DNA from: Bacteroidetes bacterium GWF2_40_14
GTDB taxonomy: Bacteria; Bacteroidota; Bacteroidia; Bacteroidales; UBA932
Direction: 5' to 3'
NCBI GenBank assembly: GCA_001769195.1
Contig: MEOK01000028.1
Span: 1-62,166, forward strand
Length of the DNA: 62,166 nucleotides
Positions 24,239-33,658 of this stretch are shown piece after piece. The number at the start of each line of letters is the position of its first letter. Within the stretch, counting starts at the first letter, position 1. Both the position numbers and the translations under genes were made by a program. Under the pieces are notes generated by a model. That model saw only the letters and a program-made list of their open reading frames with translations, was not told where the DNA came from and made no database searches.

Positions 24239-27200
24239 TTAAGCGTGCTTCTTTGCGTGGGCCCTTCTCTTTCTCTTTATATCTCCCACATGGAACGATG
24301 TATAGATTGTAGGAATAACAATCAAAGTAAGAATAGTAGAGATTGAAAGTCCCCCGATTATGGATATACCCATTGGTTGCCATATTTCAGAACCTTCACC
24401 TATACCCATAGCCATTGGAATCATACCCAGAATAGTAGTAAGGGTGGTCATCAGAACCGGTCTCAGACGTGATTTTCCACCTTTAATAACCGATTTCCTT
24501 ACAGTTGCACCTCTCTCCTTGTTCAGATTTATATAGTCAATCAATACAATACCGTTTTTAACGACAATACCTACGAGCATTACTGCACCAATAAGAGCAA
24601 TAAGACTCAATGATGTACCGGTAAGCCAAAGTGCCAGGAAGACTCCGGTAAATGCAAATGGAAGAGAGAACATAATGATGAAAGGATCTCTGAACGACTC
24701 GAACTGAGCAGCCATAACAATATATACCAGCATGACCACTAGCAGAAGCAGGGTAAGCATATCGGAAAACGACTCCTGCTGCTCCTGAACCGAGCCTGAA
24801 ACCTCAACATCCATCAAAGGAGGAAGCGATAATTTATCAACCTCTTTTTGTACATCGGCAGCAATGTCGCCAAGTGCCCTTTTATATACAAAACCCGTCA
24901 CTTTAATAACCCTCTCCCTGTCCTGGTGATCAATTGACGGAGGTGCAAAACCTTCAATGACATCCCCTACTTCCGACAGTCTTACTCCCTTTCCACGGCT
25001 GTTGTAGATTACTATGTTCTTGATATCTTCAATCTCTGTCCTGTATTTCAGTTCATTTTTGACAACAATGTCATATTCCTCTCCATCCTCTCTGAATCTG
25101 CTTGTTATGAGGCCATTTATCCTGTTTCTTACTACAGTGGCAGCCCCGGTCATTGTAAGACCATTCATGGCAAGCTTCTCTCTGTCAAACTCAATCTGCA
25201 ATTGTGGTGTGTAATTCTCCCTGCTGAGCTTAATGTCTCTCAAACCCTCGGTTTTTCTCATGATATTGGCAACCTGATTGGCAACTGTGTCGGCATCTTT
25301 CATGTTGTAACCAAGTACATCCATTTCAAGTGACGTTCCTCCTGAACCAAAGCCCATGTTTGAACCTCCGGGCGTTACTTCAAAACGGTATATCTCCGGA
25401 ATTGCAGCCAGATCCTTTCTCATTTCGTCGGAAATCTCGAAAATATCCCTTTCCCTTTTCGACGCCTTTGTCAGACGTGCCGTATAGGTTATAAGATATG
25501 TACCGGAACTCCTCATAGCCATAAATATGTTGGAACCATCGGACTGTCCGAGCGATGACTGATAGATTTCAATTTCCGGATATTTGTCTTTCCAAAGATT
25601 GTAGAGATATGTATTTAGTTTTCTTGTATGTTCAACCCTTGTTCCAACAGGCAACTCTATAGTAAGACCTATCTGGGCATTATCGGATGCCGGGAAGAAA
25701 TCGGTACCAACCCTGGCCAGAAGGAAAAGACTCCCTATAAACAACATCGCCGCACTTATAATTACCAAGGCCCTGTTTCTCAATGCCCAGGTAAGCAGAT
25801 AAGCATATCCTCTGTCCAATGAATCCAGTGTTCTCTCTATAGGTCCGTAAAGCAAATTGAAGAGTTTGCTTCTCTTGGGATCCTTTGTGAGCAATTTAGA
25901 AGCGAGCATGGGTGTTAGACTAAGTGCAACAATTGCAGAGACTGAGATTACTATGGTGACAATCCATCCTAGTTGTTTGAACATGATCCCGGCAAGTCCT
26001 GTAACCATTGTCAGTGGGAAGAACACTGCAATAATTGTTAGTGTAGAAGCAATAATTGCCACTGCTACCTCATTTGTTGCATAGATGGCAGCATCCTTAG
26101 GCTTGCTACCCCTTTCTATATGCGTCGTTATATTTTCAAGCACCACAATGGCATCATCCACAACCATCCCGATAGCAATTGAAAGAGAACTAAGGGATAT
26201 TATGTTAAGTGTATTACCCGTCACCATCAGATAGATGAACGCAGCTATAAGTGAAACCGGAATGGTAAGAATGATTATAAATGTAGCTCTCCATCTTCCC
26301 AGGAATAACAAAACAACAAGCATTACAAGAATACCCGCAAGAACAACTGTCTCTGTAAGGGAGCTTATACTATCCTTGATAAATTCCGAAGAGTCAAGAA
26401 TCACTTCCAGTTTTACATCCGGAGGAAGTGAGGCCTTTATGTCCGGTAAGGCTTTGTTGATTTTGTCTGCAATGTCAACAACATTTGCTCCTGATTGCTT
26501 CTGAACTACAATCATTGCACCAGTCACACCGTTGGTAACCACCTGGGTAGCTCTCTCTTTAAGAGTATCTTTAACAACTGCAACGTCTTTTATAAATATG
26601 TTCCTTCCCTGATAGCTTCCCAGAATAATGTCATTTATCTGATCGCTCTCCTTGAGTTCGCCATTTACCCTCACCGAATAAGTATCAGATCCTACATCTA
26701 TGCTTCCCGCAGGAATATTGCTGTTTCCGGCAGCGACAAGAGACGCAATCTGTTCATCGGCCATATTGTAAGCCTGCATTTTCTGAGGATCGGTAAGAAT
26801 CTGAATCTCACGCTGAGGTGCCCCGGAAATTGAAGTAGATGCTACCCCGTCAATCCTGTTTAAAGGATTAGCAACCTTTTCCTCAAGAATCTTATAAAGA
26901 CCCTGTGCATTCTGTGAGGTTCTGGCAGAGATGAACATGATAGGCATCATCTCTGTGCTGTATTTGAACACTACAGGCGACTCGGCACCATCCGGAAGGT
27001 AGTTTTTCTGGAAGTCAAGGACCGATCGTATATCGTTTACCGCCTCATCCATATTGGTCCCATATTCAAACTCAATAGTAATAATGGAGACATTATCCTT
27101 TGAATTGGAAGATATTTTCTTAAGATCGGAAACTGTACTGAGCGACGTTTCCAGTCTCTTTGTCAAATTTAACTCAATATCCGCCGCACTCGCACCCGAG

Positions 27201-27352
27201 TATGTTGTCATGACGGTTGCCATGTTAAGCTCTATCTCGGGATAAAGGTCAACCGAGAGCTTCGTATATGAGAATAAACCCAGAACTACAATGGCTATAA
27301 AAATCAGAGCGGTAGTTACCGGTTTCTTTACTGCACTTTCATATAATTTCAT
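24239..27352 (-). CDS. RND efflux pump inner-membrane permease, HAE1 type
   Basis: A 1037-residue AcrB-like transporter that exports hydrophobic compounds using the proton gradient. There are twelve membrane segments with two large periplasmic loops. The proton-relay pair is in TM4 (AIGMVVDDAIVVLENI, Asp-Asp near residue 400), which marks the HAE1 (drug/hydrophobe) class and not the heavy-metal class. The N-terminus (KPVTTALIFIAIVVLGLFSY) is typical. It is encoded with its adaptor (22 bp upstream), TolC partner, a TetR regulator and a downstream PII-like gene. Confidence 0.95.
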   Translation of the reverse strand: MKLYESAVKKPVTTALIFIAIVVLGLFSYTKLSVDLYPEIELNMATVMTTYSGASAADIELNLTKRLETSLSTVSDLKKISSNSKDNVSIITIEFEYGTNMDEAVNDIRSVLDFQKNYLPDGAESPVVFKYSTEMMPIMFISARTSQNAQGLYKILEEKVANPLNRIDGVASTSISGAPQREIQILTDPQKMQAYNMADEQIASLVAAGNSNIPAGSIDVGSDTYSVRVNGELKESDQINDIILGSYQGRNIFIKDVAVVKDTLKERATQVVTNGVTGAMIVVQKQSGANVVDIADKINKALPDIKASLPPDVKLEVILDSSEFIKDSISSLTETVVLAGILVMLVVLLFLGRWRATFIIILTIPVSLIAAFIYLMVTGNTLNIISLSSLSIAIGMVVDDAIVVLENITTHIERGSKPKDAAIYATNEVAVAIIASTLTIIAVFFPLTMVTGLAGIMFKQLGWIVTIVISVSAIVALSLTPMLASKLLTKDPKRSKLFNLLYGPIERTLDSLDRGYAYLLTWALRNRALVIISAAMLFIGSLFLLARVGTDFFPASDNAQIGLTIELPVGTRVEHTRKLNTYLYNLWKDKYPEIEIYQSSLGQSDGSNIFMAMRSSGTYLITYTARLTKASKRERDIFEISDEMRKDLAAIPEIYRFEVTPGGSNMGFGSGGTSLEMDVLGYNMKDADTVANQVANIMRKTEGLRDIKLSRENYTPQLQIEFDREKLAMNGLTMTGAATVVRNRINGLITSRFREDGEEYDIVVKNELKYRTEIEDIKNIVIYNSRGKGVRLSEVGDVIEGFAPPSIDHQDRERVIKVTGFVYKRALGDIAADVQKEVDKLSLPPLMDVEVSGSVQEQQESFSDMLTLLLLVVMLVYIVMAAQFESFRDPFIIMFSLPFAFTGVFLALWLTGTSLSLIALIGAVMLVGIVVKNGIVLIDYINLNKERGATVRKSVIKGGKSRLRPVLMTTLTTILGMIPMAMGIGEGSEIWQPMGISIIGGLSISTILTLIVIPTIYTSFHVGDIKRKRRAHAKKHA

Positions 27353-27373
27353 TCGAAAAATTTTTAATAGTTT

Positions 27374-28396
27374 TTATGACAGGTCCGCACCTGAATCTAC
27401 AACTTTCACCTTTGACTTGTCGCTGAGTCTTGCCTGTCCGGCAACCACAACCTTCTGTCCAGCCTCAAGTCCGCTTCTGACTTCGTAGATAGAACCAACC
27501 CTCTTTCCTAGAATAACCTTAGTATAAGTAACAACATCACCATCCAGTACATATACATACTTGTCATTTGTACCGGCCTGTTTTATAACTGCTTTGTCAG
27601 AAACTACAATTTTCTCTTTTGTACCAAAACTAACTTTTGCGGTTGCATACATGCCAGGTCTTATTTCGTAATTTCCGTTTGCAATGCTCACCTGAGCCTG
27701 GAATGTGCGTGTACCCGGGTCTATGGTAGGGTAGATAAGGCTGACCTTGCCAGGATATGTTTTACCTTCATACACATCTACCTTAATCTGAACAGGTGTT
27801 CCTATTTTCACCTGAGGGAAAAATTCCTCAGTAATGTTAACCAGTATCTTAACCGGTTGTATCTGCATCACAACCAGAATTGGCAATCCAACTGCAAGAT
27901 CGCCATTGTCAAAATTACGTTGTGTTACAACTCCGTCAATAGGAGATAAAAGCTTTGTATTCTTGTCCAGATTGGCGATACTCTGCTCAGCAACAGAAAC
28001 TTGTGTCTTCATCTGATCGTATTGCTGTGCGGCAATTCCACCAGACTTATAAAGGGCCTCAATACGTGAAAGATCTAGCTTCAGGTTTTCAAGCTGAGTC
28101 TTTGCCTGAGAGTAATTGGTGTTCTCCATCTGAACAAGAAGTTGTCCCTTTCTTACCCTGCTGCCAACCTCTGCATAGATCTTCTCTATCCTCTGTGCAG
28201 CTGCACTGGAAATATTATTTTTTACAAACGGCTCTATGTTGCCGGAAAACTCCGTCTCCTGAGGAACCATTTGCTTGCCTACCTCTTCAATCTTGACTAG
28301 TACGTCAGCCGTTGCCGCAGTATCTTTTTGTTTGCCGGAAGAACATGCTCCTAAAAGCAATACGCCCAGAGCGAATAAAAATGTAAATTTTTTCAT
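27374..28396 (-). CDS. RND efflux periplasmic adaptor (membrane fusion) lipoprotein
   Basis: A 340-residue lipoprotein: the signal MKKFTFLFALGVLLLGACSS gives a lipid-modified Cys18. It has a biotinyl-lipoyl-like half (AEVGSRVRKGQLLVQME), an alpha-helical hairpin (about 100-150), the second lipoyl half (LLSPIDGVVTQRNFDNGDLA), then a beta-barrel and membrane-proximal domain. It bridges the permease and TolC partner encoded on either side. Confidence 0.94.
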   Translation of the reverse strand: MKKFTFLFALGVLLLGACSSGKQKDTAATADVLVKIEEVGKQMVPQETEFSGNIEPFVKNNISSAAAQRIEKIYAEVGSRVRKGQLLVQMENTNYSQAKTQLENLKLDLSRIEALYKSGGIAAQQYDQMKTQVSVAEQSIANLDKNTKLLSPIDGVVTQRNFDNGDLAVGLPILVVMQIQPVKILVNITEEFFPQVKIGTPVQIKVDVYEGKTYPGKVSLIYPTIDPGTRTFQAQVSIANGNYEIRPGMYATAKVSFGTKEKIVVSDKAVIKQAGTNDKYVYVLDGDVVTYTKVILGKRVGSIYEVRSGLEAGQKVVVAGQARLSDKSKVKVVDSGADLS

Positions 28397-28410
28397 ATAT
28401 GATTGACTTA

Positions 28411-29763
28411 TTATTGTTTACTAATATTTTCTGTTCCCAGTACCCTCTCAAACTCATTCTTTGCTTTGAGAAAATCGTAAAGGGTCTGATTTAAATTTAA
28501 TTGTGATCTTGTAAGAGCTACTTCGGTATCGTTAAGCTCTAGTACAGTTCCCACTCCGGTGGAGTACCTTACCTTTGCTATCTCATATCCTTTTTTTGCC
28601 TGTCTGGCAGCCTCTTTGTCGGATTCCAGCTGGATTTTTGCCCTTGTCATTTCGTTTATTGAATTCTGGGCAGAAAGAGAGAGATTCTCTCTTATAAGAT
28701 CTCTCTGGTACTCCATTTTTCTTATTACCACCTGTGTCTGTTTCTCTTTCATAGATACCGAAAGCTTGTTGAAGATTGGAATCTGCAAAGAAATTCCCAT
28801 GGCAAGTGAGTTAGACCAGGAGTTGTTGAAAGAAAATTCATTACTCTGCATCTGAAGCTGATAGTTTGCAAAGCCTGCAAGCATTGGCAATCGTTGAGAG
28901 TGAATCAGCTCAAAACTCTTATTCATCTTCTCAAGCTGTATCTCCATACTCTTAAGGCTGCTGTTCATGTCAAACGTAAAAGAGAGGTCACGCTGAAAAT
29001 TGTTTATCTCATTTTCAAACATAGAGAAACTACCTTCAGCGGCAATAGGAGTGTCCATTTTTAGAGAGAGCAGTATTTTTAGTTGCATTTTTGCAAGTTC
29101 TAGTCCGTTTCTGGCCTGAGTGAGAGTTGGCATGATATTTCTAGCAGCAACCTCCGACCGTATTTTGTCATATTCGCTAGCAAGCCCTTTTTCGTACATG
29201 TTCTTTATGTTACTGGCACTTTCCATTGCGTTTTTATAACTCTGTTCCAACACCTTAAGCGATTCTTCTATCATGATGATTCCGTAGAAGCTGTTCTTAA
29301 CCTGGGCCACAAGATCTAGCTTTGTTGTCCTTGCAGACTCCAGTGCCGACTTCATCTCCAGTTCTGATAGCTCAATGTTTTTGTACAATGCAAAAGAGAG
29401 GAGTGGTACCTGTAATGTGCCACCAACTGCATAACTATGGGTCGATCCTACTTCCATTTTTCCGCCCGGGAAGAAGTCCGAGAAGAAGACAGGTTTAAGT
29501 ATATTGTTAGTATATTGGGCGCTTCCATTAACAGATGGCAGCAGCATATACCAGTTCTCTTTTTTTAGATAATCCACACGCTCCAGCTCTGCGTCTGCAA
29601 TTTTAATATTCAGGTTATCACTCATTGCAATTTCCAGAGCCTTATCAATTGTAAGTCTGAGTGTATCCCGGGGCTCCGCCTGCACACTATGAGTTCCGGC
29701 AAAGAAAAGCATTGTCATTAATATGACTGCCATTTGTGATTTCATTCGTTTTCTCTTAACCAT
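28411..29763 (-). CDS. TolC-family outer-membrane efflux protein
   Basis: A 450-residue outer-membrane channel subunit with a signal peptide (about residues 1-29, ending HSVQAEP) and long helical repeats typical of TolC, with paired segments such as TLTQARNGLELAKMQLKILL and VRYSTGVGTVLELNDTEVAL. It completes the tripartite pump. Its ATG follows the TetR gene stop almost directly. Confidence 0.93.
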   Translation of the reverse strand: MVKRKRMKSQMAVILMTMLFFAGTHSVQAEPRDTLRLTIDKALEIAMSDNLNIKIADAELERVDYLKKENWYMLLPSVNGSAQYTNNILKPVFFSDFFPGGKMEVGSTHSYAVGGTLQVPLLSFALYKNIELSELEMKSALESARTTKLDLVAQVKNSFYGIIMIEESLKVLEQSYKNAMESASNIKNMYEKGLASEYDKIRSEVAARNIMPTLTQARNGLELAKMQLKILLSLKMDTPIAAEGSFSMFENEINNFQRDLSFTFDMNSSLKSMEIQLEKMNKSFELIHSQRLPMLAGFANYQLQMQSNEFSFNNSWSNSLAMGISLQIPIFNKLSVSMKEKQTQVVIRKMEYQRDLIRENLSLSAQNSINEMTRAKIQLESDKEAARQAKKGYEIAKVRYSTGVGTVLELNDTEVALTRSQLNLNQTLYDFLKAKNEFERVLGTENISKQ

Positions 29764-29764
29764 T

Positions 29765-30370
29765 TTATTTTTGATTTAAATATTTATCAATTATTTCTAT
29801 TCCTTTTTGTGTCGATATTCCTCTAAAAAAGTAAATCAGTGTTTCCTTGAACAGCTGCTTTCTGGTTATGTCTTCCAGAGAAAAAATATCTTTATTTCCA
29901 ATTATGTTCGATATTTCTATTATCGCCTTTGATACTATAGGAGTATCAATATCATCCAGTACCAACCCCTCGGCCTGCCCCCTTTTCAGAAACCCGCTGA
30001 TGTTCTCTGTATGATACCGGGCAAATTTTTCTACAAACTTTGTGTATATCTCCGGGTAAAACTTCTTTAGTTCGATAAAAAAATTAATCCTCAGGTTTAC
30101 ACTCAGTTCCGATTGGTTTTCATGCACCTTGAAAAGCAGGTCAAGTACATTTCCCGGAGCTTTTCTCATCTCCTCCATGTTGCACTTCATCTTTTCACTT
30201 GAATAAAGGATACACTCCTCAAGGAATGTCGACTTGTCGCTGAACATTTCGTAAAGTGTTCTCTTTGAGATTCCGTTTTCTGTTGCTACATCGTCCATGG
30301 TAACAGATTTGCACCCTCGGTGCAGGAACATATCCATGGCATTTTCTATTATTCTCTCTCTTAAATCCAT
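29765..30370 (-). CDS. TetR/AcrR family transcriptional regulator
   Basis: A 201-residue repressor-type protein started at ATG 30370 (a TTG nine bases upstream is possible). The N-terminal helix-turn-helix is clear: ERIIENAMDMFLHRGCKSVT, then MDDVATENGISKRTLYEMFSDK (positions about 5-46). The C-terminal ligand domain is divergent. As first gene of the efflux operon it most likely controls its own operon; an inverted repeat around the upstream -7 box is a candidate operator. Confidence 0.92.
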   Translation of the reverse strand: MDLRERIIENAMDMFLHRGCKSVTMDDVATENGISKRTLYEMFSDKSTFLEECILYSSEKMKCNMEEMRKAPGNVLDLLFKVHENQSELSVNLRINFFIELKKFYPEIYTKFVEKFARYHTENISGFLKRGQAEGLVLDDIDTPIVSKAIIEISNIIGNKDIFSLEDITRKQLFKETLIYFFRGISTQKGIEIIDKYLNQK

Positions 30371-30387
30371 TTTTTTCAATTAGGTTG

Positions 30388-30395
30388 CAAATGTA
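30388..30395 (-). promoter_or_regulatory. -7 box TACATTTG of the efflux operon
   Basis: Minus-strand TACATTTG ends 17 bp before ATG 30370. A second possible box, TATTTTTG, lies at 30416-30423. Either could serve; the nearer one would give a leader of about 12 nt. Confidence 0.45.
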
Positions 30396-30400
30396 AACAT

Positions 30401-30430
30401 AGGAAACTTAAAAAACAAAAATAGTTTTCT
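30401..30430. promoter_or_regulatory. Candidate TetR operator (inverted repeat)
   Basis: AGGAAACT (30401-30408) and AGTTTTCT (30423-30430) form an 8-bp inverted repeat with one mismatch and a 14-bp spacer that covers the minus-strand box TATTTTTG (30416-30423). It lies between the divergent tetR and kbl genes, as expected for a TetR-type operator. Inferred, not proven. Confidence 0.35.
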
Positions 30431-30462
30431 GGTTTTTCTTTCACTATTCATTTTTTCCTTGT

Positions 30463-30470
30463 TAACTTTG
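30463..30470 (+). promoter_or_regulatory. -7 box TAACTTTG of kbl
   Basis: A perfect TAnnTTTG match 36 bp upstream of ATG 30507. It lies downstream of the in-frame TTG at 30459, which supports ATG 30507 as the start of kbl. Confidence 0.6.
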
Positions 30471-30506
30471 CATGAGAACCAATCATTGTTACTAAAAAAC
30501 ATTACT

Positions 30507-31694
30507 ATGTATACCGAATTTCAGAAATACCTCAGTACAGAGCTGGAGAACATCGAATCTGCCGGCCTTTTTAAAAAAGAGCGCATAATAACAACGGCCC
30601 AGCAGGCTTTGATCAAAGTAAGCTCGGGTCAGGAAGTTCTCAACTTCTGTGCCAACAACTATCTTGGACTTTCAAACAGCCCGGTGCTTATTAAAGCGGC
30701 AAAAGAGGCTCTGGATACAAGAGGTTTTGGAATGTCAAGCGTACGCTTCATTTGTGGAACTCAGGACCTTCATCTTGAACTTGAAAAAAAGGTAGCAGAG
30801 TTCTTTGGAACAGAAGATACAATTCTTTATGCTGCTTGTTTCGATGCCAACGGAGGAGTTTTTGAGCCCCTGCTTAACGAAGAGGATGCCATAATCTCTG
30901 ACTCTCTCAACCACGCATCAATTATTGACGGTGTAAGGTTATGCAAGGCACAGAGATACCGTTATGCGAATGCAGACATGGAAGATCTGGAAAATTGTCT
31001 GAAGCTTGCACAGGCTCAGAGATACAGGCTTATAGTAACTGACGGTGTCTTCTCAATGGACGGTAATGTTCCTCCTCTTGATAAAATATACGAACTGGCA
31101 AACAAGTACAACGCCATGATTATGGTTGACGAGTCTCACTCGGCAGGGGTCGTGGGAAAAACCGGAAGAGGAGCCACAGAGCAATTCAACCTGAGAGGAA
31201 AGGTTGAGATTATTACAGGAACACTTGGCAAAGCTCTTGGAGGAGCGATTGGAGGGTTCACCACCGGGAAAAAAGAGATTATTGCCATACTACGTCAGCG
31301 TTCAAGGCCATACCTTTTCTCAAATTCTATACCTCCTATGGTTGCAGCTGCTGGTATAGCAATGTTTGATATGATGTCAAAGACCCATGAGTTACAGGAT
31401 AAGCTTCACAGCAATACAGAATACTTTGTAAAAAGAATGACCGATGCCGGGTTCAGCATAAAACCCACTCAGTCTGCAATTTGTGCGGTTATGCTTTACA
31501 ATGCCCGTCTCTCTCAACAATTTGCTGCCAGAATGCTGGAAGAGGGCATATATGTGGTAGGATTCTATTTTCCGGTTGTCCCTAAAGAACAAGCTCGTAT
31601 CCGGGTTCAAATTTCTGCCGGACACGAGGTTGAACATCTTGACAAATGTATAGCCGCCTTTATAAAAGTTGGCAAGGAACTTGGCGTGATTTAA
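30507..31694 (+). CDS. kbl: Glycine C-acetyltransferase (2-amino-3-ketobutyrate CoA ligase)
   Basis: A 395-residue PLP enzyme of the alpha-oxoamine synthase family. The N-terminal FCANNYLGLSN block, the PLP-contact segment MVDESHSAGVVG and the Schiff-base Lys242 in GTLGKALGGAIGG are clear. Length and the N-terminal block favour Kbl over BioF or serine palmitoyltransferase. Kbl normally works with threonine dehydrogenase (tdh); no tdh is in this window. With sdaA it would connect serine, threonine and glycine breakdown. Its stop is 11 bp from the convergent PspC gene. Confidence 0.88.
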   Translation: MYTEFQKYLSTELENIESAGLFKKERIITTAQQALIKVSSGQEVLNFCANNYLGLSNSPVLIKAAKEALDTRGFGMSSVRFICGTQDLHLELEKKVAEFFGTEDTILYAACFDANGGVFEPLLNEEDAIISDSLNHASIIDGVRLCKAQRYRYANADMEDLENCLKLAQAQRYRLIVTDGVFSMDGNVPPLDKIYELANKYNAMIMVDESHSAGVVGKTGRGATEQFNLRGKVEIITGTLGKALGGAIGGFTTGKKEIIAILRQRSRPYLFSNSIPPMVAAAGIAMFDMMSKTHELQDKLHSNTEYFVKRMTDAGFSIKPTQSAICAVMLYNARLSQQFAARMLEEGIYVVGFYFPVVPKEQARIRVQISAGHEVEHLDKCIAAFIKVGKELGVI

Positions 31695-31705
31695 CAGACA
31701 GGTCG

Positions 31706-33304
31706 TTAATCGTTGTCATAGTCCCTGTCCTTTCTCCACTCCCTGCGCCACTCCCTGCGCCACTCTCTGTTCCAGTTATTGTTCCAGTTATTCCAGCGGT
31801 AGTTATGGCTACAGTTCCAGTCAAAATCATGTCTGCGATCTTTGTCGAAGTCATGTTTGATTGGGTTTTGAACTATCACTTTTACATTATCCGGAATATA
31901 TATTGAGACCTCTTTTACTGTACCGTTCCATTTATTATTTTGGGTATAAATATCTGAGTGTATCGTTAGAAGAGAGTCTTTAAGTTCTATCTGTGGAAGG
32001 CTGTTCTGTGCCTTGATAAGTGCCTCAGCATGTGTGTAGGCCAGTGCATGTGCATCAAAGTAAATAGTGGAAGAGTCATTCTCATCTTGTCTCACGATAT
32101 TGATTTTTGGGAAGGTCACTATCTCTCTGTCGTTCCTTTGTCCGTCTATCCAGAACATAACCATTTCTGAACGGCCAGCATCAATAAAGACCCTCGTTTC
32201 CGGCATAGGATTGGGTGATTCAAATTTTATATATAGAGTGTCTATACCCTCTTTAAGAGTAATACTGCTACTATCCCTACCTTCGTTCCAATAAGGTCTT
32301 GATGCTGATATTGCTAGTGTTACGAATGCAAAGCCCGAAATTATCCAGAGTATGAAAATAATAAGCCCCGGCCTTAATCTTGGAGATTTGAAGCCAAAAA
32401 GTATCTGGATTCCTCCATAAAGCATCCCAACCAAAGGCAAAAACATAACCAGAAGAAATGTAATCTTAAGCCAGATTGTGTTCTCAAACCCCAGGTTCAC
32501 ATAATTGAACAGGTCAAAAGGAATTACTCCCTGGAAAATTTCAACTCCCAATAAAAGGAATGAAAGGAACAGTATTCCTGAAACCGAGAAGATTACCATA
32601 AATACACCTATTACCTTTAAAATGATCCTGAAAATGTCATTCACCACGGCCCCACTTTGTGCCCCGGCTCTTCTTAGTCCGCTGCCTACCTGACTTACTC
32701 CGTCTTCCACCCTTTTTTGTATGTGAGAAAGATCTGGAGACTCCCCATGCATTGCACAACGTTGCTCTACAGTTTTTGCTTCAGGAATCACTATCCATAA
32801 TACAATATATAATAAAACCCAGAATGAGCCTCCTCCAAAATGGAAACCAACAGCAGAAAAACCAAGGAAGCAGACAAAGAAGATAATCCTTACCAATATC
32901 CTGTCAAGGTTAAAATATGTGGCAAGCCCGGAACAAACTCCACCCAGAACCTTATGGTCGGGGTCTCTGTAAACTCTTTTAGGAGTAAGTCTGGTTGCCC
33001 TCTCTTGTGCCTGTTCATACCCGGCAGGTTCTGTAGCACCAGTCTCTTCATCAATAATTTCAGGTCTTCCAAGAATATTGATGACCTCTTTTACAACCTC
33101 CATAGAAACAACAGCATCCTTGTCTGTTTTCTCCATAAAAAGCTCTGCCATTCTCTCCTCTATTCCTTCGATGATTTCATCGCCGTTCTGTTTGGATCTG
33201 TAATGAGCATTAAGCTCTCCAAGATAGGCCTTTAAAAGCTCATACCCGTCTTCGTCAATGGTAAAAGCCAGGTTACCTATGCTTACTTTAACAACTTTTT
33301 TCAT
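31706..33304 (-). CDS. PspC-domain membrane protein with Trp/Arg/Asp-rich tail
   Basis: A 532-residue protein. The N-terminal 80 residues (KKVVKVSIGNLAFTIDEDGY and following) also occur in the smaller PspC gene of the module. A PspC domain follows (YRDPDHKVLGGVCSGLATYF, about 112-175), then several membrane helices and a C-terminal adhesin-like beta domain. The last 40 residues are low complexity, with REWRREWRREWRKDRD from a 12-bp DNA repeat near 31738-31770. In Bacteroidota such genes form a PspC-PadR module thought to respond to envelope stress. It ends 11 bp from kbl. Confidence 0.85.
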   Translation of the reverse strand: MKKVVKVSIGNLAFTIDEDGYELLKAYLGELNAHYRSKQNGDEIIEGIEERMAELFMEKTDKDAVVSMEVVKEVINILGRPEIIDEETGATEPAGYEQAQERATRLTPKRVYRDPDHKVLGGVCSGLATYFNLDRILVRIIFFVCFLGFSAVGFHFGGGSFWVLLYIVLWIVIPEAKTVEQRCAMHGESPDLSHIQKRVEDGVSQVGSGLRRAGAQSGAVVNDIFRIILKVIGVFMVIFSVSGILFLSFLLLGVEIFQGVIPFDLFNYVNLGFENTIWLKITFLLVMFLPLVGMLYGGIQILFGFKSPRLRPGLIIFILWIISGFAFVTLAISASRPYWNEGRDSSSITLKEGIDTLYIKFESPNPMPETRVFIDAGRSEMVMFWIDGQRNDREIVTFPKINIVRQDENDSSTIYFDAHALAYTHAEALIKAQNSLPQIELKDSLLTIHSDIYTQNNKWNGTVKEVSIYIPDNVKVIVQNPIKHDFDKDRRHDFDWNCSHNYRWNNWNNNWNREWRREWRREWRKDRDYDND

Positions 33305-33305
33305 C

Positions 33306-33650
33306 TTATAGGTTTTTTTTGTTTCTTATAAATGCTATTGTATCTACAACCTCCTGCCATGCACTGTCCATCTCAGCTAAAAGCTCTTTACCCTTTTCTG
33401 TAATAGAGTAGTATTTCCTTGGAGGTCCCTGTGGTGACTCCTCCCATCTGTAACTTAGCAGGCCCTGATTCTTCTGTCTTGTAAGAAGAGGATACAGGGT
33501 TCCTTCCACAACAATCATCCTGGCATCCTTCAAGTCTGATATCAGCGATGAGGCGTAGGCGTCGTTGTTGTTCAGAATACTTAGTATGCAGTATTCGAGG
33601 ACGCCTTTACGCATTTGTGACTTAATGTTGTCTGTATTAATATCGTTCAT
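33306..33650 (-). CDS. PadR family transcriptional regulator
   Basis: A 114-residue winged-helix regulator: GVLEYCILSILNNNDAYASSLISDL, VEGTLYPLLTRQKNQGLLSY and SPQGPPRKYYSITEKGKELL are classic PadR signatures. It lies between two PspC genes, with 1 bp to the downstream one and 8 bp to the upstream one, and probably regulates this module. Confidence 0.95.
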   Translation of the reverse strand: MNDINTDNIKSQMRKGVLEYCILSILNNNDAYASSLISDLKDARMIVVEGTLYPLLTRQKNQGLLSYRWEESPQGPPRKYYSITEKGKELLAEMDSAWQEVVDTIAFIRNKKNL

Positions 33651-33658
33651 GATCCTTT

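Noticed and set aside
31646-31906. Pro/Val/Ala-rich plus-strand frame across the kbl end
   Set aside because: Its composition is the mirror of the PspC protein's Trp/Arg-rich tail repeats on the other strand.
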